Source of the DNA: JBBRHF01 sp038223055
GTDB lineage: Bacteria > Actinomycetota > Actinomycetes > JACCUZ01
DNA: 22,874 nucleotides
Assembly (NCBI GenBank): GCA_038223055.1
Contig: JBBRHF010000058.1
Location: 1 to 22,874, forward strand
Direction: 5' to 3'
Under the pieces are notes generated by a model that was not told where the DNA came from, ran no database searches, and saw nothing but the letters and a program-made list of their open reading frames with translations. Of this stretch, positions 21,745-22,874 are shown piece after piece. A program made the position numbers and the translations under genes. Numbering within the stretch: position 1 is the first letter of the stretch; each line of letters starts with the position of its first letter.

Positions 21745-22514
21745 GCGTGCTGACCCCCCTCGCCCCCGACCGCTCCTCCACGCTGTTCCGGCGCAACCCG
21801 GTCGCCAAGCTCGGGGTCGCGGTGGTCGTGCTGGTGGGCGCGTTCGCGATGCGGGAGCCGCTGCCGCTCGCCGTACTGCTGGGGCTCGAACTGGCGGTCA
21901 TCCCGTTGACGGGGGTGCGTGCGGGCACGTTCGCCCGCCGGTCGTGGCCGCTGGCGCTCAGCGTCGGGGGCGTGGCGCTCACCAACCTGCTCGTCGTCAG
22001 CACCGGCGACCCGCGTCGCCTGCTGGCCCTCGGACCGATTGACGTCACCGTCGGCGCCGCGCACTCGGCGCTCACGGTCTGCCTGCGCCTGCTGGCGGTC
22101 GCGGTACCCGGCATCCTGGTCCTCGCCACAACCGAGCCGCTGGATCTCGCGGACGCGCTGGTACAACGGCTGCACGTGCCGGCCCGGTTCGCCTACGGGG
22201 CCTTGGCGGCCCTGCGCCTGCTGCCGCTGCTGTCCGCGGACTGGGCTCAGATCGCGCGCGCCCGCCGGGCCCGCGGCGTCGACGCGGGCCGCTCACCGGT
22301 CGCGGCGGGTCGGCTGTTCACGGGGCAGGTGTTCGCGGTGCTCGTGGCCGCGATCCGGCGAGGCGTGCGGCTGGCCCGCGCCATGGAAGCCCGCGGCTTC
22401 GACAGCCACACCCCGCGCACCGTCGCCCGCCCGCAACCGATGCGGCCCCACGACTGGGTTCTGCTCGCGGCGTCGGTCCTCGTCGTCGCAGCCATTATCG
22501 CGGGGCTCACGTGA
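21741..22514 (+). CDS. ykoC: YkoC: ECF-transporter transmembrane (T) component
   Basis: A 257-residue membrane protein with five to six helices. It opens with NPVAKLGVAVVVLVGAF, typical of EcfT. The two cytoplasmic coupling-helix motifs, ARRARG (near 175) and AMEARGF (near 215), are the Ala-Arg-Gly signatures that contact the two ATPase halves. It links YkoD to the S component YkoE. The ATG overlaps the ykoD stop by four bases, so the three genes form one riboswitch-controlled operon. Confidence 0.93.
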   Translation: MSVLTPLAPDRSSTLFRRNPVAKLGVAVVVLVGAFAMREPLPLAVLLGLELAVIPLTGVRAGTFARRSWPLALSVGGVALTNLLVVSTGDPRRLLALGPIDVTVGAAHSALTVCLRLLAVAVPGILVLATTEPLDLADALVQRLHVPARFAYGALAALRLLPLLSADWAQIARARRARGVDAGRSPVAAGRLFTGQVFAVLVAAIRRGVRLARAMEARGFDSHTPRTVARPQPMRPHDWVLLAASVLVVAAIIAGLT

Positions 22515-22534
22515 GCCGAGAATGTCCGCTCGGC
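22504..22534 (+). terminator. Palindrome and hairpin at the end of the thiamine operon
   Basis: GGCTCACGTGAGCC (22504-22517) is a perfect 14-bp palindrome that includes the ykoC stop. It is followed by GCCGAG (22515-22520) pairing with CTCGGC (22529-22534). The two structures exclude each other. No T-tract follows, so terminator function is a positional inference. Confidence 0.4.
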
Positions 22535-22536
22535 CA

Positions 22537-22779
22537 TCAACTTAGTCTTGGCTTGCGCTCTTCCATGGCGTGGGCGACATCAGCAAGGATCTCCGACACC
22601 GGGGTATGAGCCCACCGGCGTACAACACTCCACCCTTGGTCTCTGAGCGCCGCGTCGACGACCGCGTCCCGCTGCCGATTTCGTTGAAGATTCGGAAGCC
22701 AGTAGTCCAGATGTGACCTCGGCGGCCGACCATGAGGCTTATTCACAATGCCGAAAAATAGCATAAAAACCGTGACGCC
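22537..22779 (-). pseudogene. Vsr-like (very short patch repair) endonuclease, C-terminal remnant
   Basis: The reading GRPPRSHLDYWLPNLQRNRQ followed by RDAVVDAALRDQGWSVVRRWAH matches the C-terminal half of Vsr-type nucleases (PKSN-DYW-PKL-RN-ERD, then DAAL-AGW-V-R-WEH). In intact members this is preceded by VAVFVDGCFWHGC. Here the same place reads VTVFMLFFGIVNKPH, so the metal-binding Asp and the Cys/His residues are replaced. A stop lies in frame at 22830-22828, and no N-terminal half is seen. Vsr enzymes nick T:G mismatches made by deamination of 5-methylcytosine and usually sit with a methyltransferase, which may lie outside the window. The DNA here is lower in GC (tracts such as AAAAATAGCATAAAAA), which suggests foreign origin. 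I think it is inactive. Confidence 0.65.
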
Positions 22780-22874
22780 GCTCGGCGTGCCTAACTGAGC
22801 GACGACCCGCTCATTGAGAGAATTGGGTTACCAGACTCAATACTCCAGGAACGGGCCGCCACATGTATCATACA
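22780..22874. other. Lower-GC window edge
   Basis: No gene can be read. The AT-rich end (ACATGTATCATACA) contrasts with the rest of the window. Confidence 0.4.

Overview
The window is very GC-rich, uses GTG starts freely, and carries Streptomyces-type PHO boxes and actinobacterial families: PstSCAB, the YkoEDC transporter, and relics of ergothioneine genes. It is almost certainly the chromosome of an actinomycete; the order cannot be fixed from this sequence.

Positions 1-2980 are a decayed accessory zone. It holds the end of a cupin gene, a frameshifted small HTH regulator, an unknown gene broken at a (ATCGA)7 tandem repeat, a relic of a MobF/TraA-type relaxase-helicase, and a NERD-domain pseudogene with several frameshifts and a nonsense codon. 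Positions 2981-5945 hold a divergent pair: a CPA2-type cation/proton antiporter (minus strand) and a secreted PhoX/DUF839-like protein (plus strand) with a PHO-box-like repeat upstream.

Positions 6058-11961 look like a low-oxygen or redox module. A nitronate monooxygenase sits behind a dense control region (15-bp triplicate, DevR/DosR-like box, double operator). A MASE1-PAS-GGDEF diguanylate cyclase converges on it. Divergent from the cyclase are a YjjI-family glycyl radical enzyme, with a second DevR-like box, and its YjjW radical-SAM activase.

Positions 11968-16832 are the high-affinity phosphate operon on the minus strand: PHO box, pstS, pstC, pstA, pstB. It ends with an OmpR-type regulator whose receiver lacks the phospho-acceptor Asp, the switch Thr/Ser and the Lys. 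Then come a ceruloplasmin-like multicopper oxidase lipoprotein (17167-18363), bracketed by a 16-bp exact repeat, and a relic ergothioneine locus (egtA', egtB', egtD' fragments, 18494-19132).

Positions 19281-22514 are a thiamine/HMP uptake operon: a 15-bp x3 repeat, a TPP riboswitch, ykoE, a 26-bp x3 repeat that presents the ykoD start in three frames with two 9-codon mini-ORFs, ykoD, and ykoC. The window ends in a Vsr-like nuclease fragment in lower-GC DNA. Short tandem repeats, many with 15-bp units, recur at control regions and inside genes, which suggests a slippage-prone genome.
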